NCBI GenBank assembly: GCA_023386135.1
Contig: JAEWKG010000043.1
Location: 1 to 6,399, forward strand
DNA length: 6,399 nt
From: Pseudomonadota bacterium
GTDB taxonomy: Bacteria; Pseudomonadota; Alphaproteobacteria; Sphingomonadales; Sphingomonadaceae
Direction of reading: 5' to 3'
Shown here: in pieces, positions 6,394 through 6,399 of the stretch
Layout of the letters: each line of letters begins with the position of its first letter
Numbering within the stretch: position 1 is the stretch's first letter
Program-made: the position numbers and the translations under genes
Notes under the pieces: generated by a model
Told to the model about the DNA's origin: nothing
The model's database searches: none
The model's input: only the letters and a program-made list of their open reading frames with translations

Positions 6394-6399
6394 CGTCTT

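Overview
The window is high-GC DNA, with G or C favoured at third codon positions, and carries five conserved housekeeping genes of an alphaproteobacterium. The protein sequences (TrpE, TpiA, PyrG) and the gene order trpE / ppiD / tpiA / secG / pyrG look most like Sphingomonadales (Sphingomonas, Sphingopyxis or Erythrobacter relatives). This placement comes from remembered family sequences, not a search. There are no mobile elements, CRISPR arrays, tRNA or rRNA genes.

Layout. On the minus strand, ppiD (1058-2998) is followed closely by trpE, whose 3' part runs off the left edge of the window. A 217-base divergent region (2999-3215) separates them from the plus-strand genes. It carries candidate promoters in both directions, a perfect hairpin in the probable ppiD leader, and an AAGCGCTT palindrome in the spacer of the candidate tpiA promoter. 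On the plus strand come tpiA (3216-3980), secG (4066-4461) and pyrG (4560-6191), with gaps of 85 and 98 bases. A short hairpin with a T-tract follows pyrG. The last ~175 bases hold no convincing gene but are locally AT-rich and full of inverted repeats, including a foldable 81-nt element.

Function. TrpE makes anthranilate for tryptophan. TpiA interconverts the triose phosphates. PyrG makes CTP. PpiD is a membrane-anchored periplasmic chaperone and SecG a subunit of the Sec translocon, so both serve protein export. The neighbourhood is a conserved housekeeping cluster, not a dedicated pathway.

I see no new multi-gene system. Points worth a second look are: non-consensus residues in the CTP synthase P-loop (Gly11, Arg15) and at Glu41; the lack of a usual start codon for trpE; a PpiD with two parvulin-like lobes and no recognisable parvulin His; the hairpin in the ppiD leader; and the structured region after pyrG, where two segments have mutually exclusive pairing partners.
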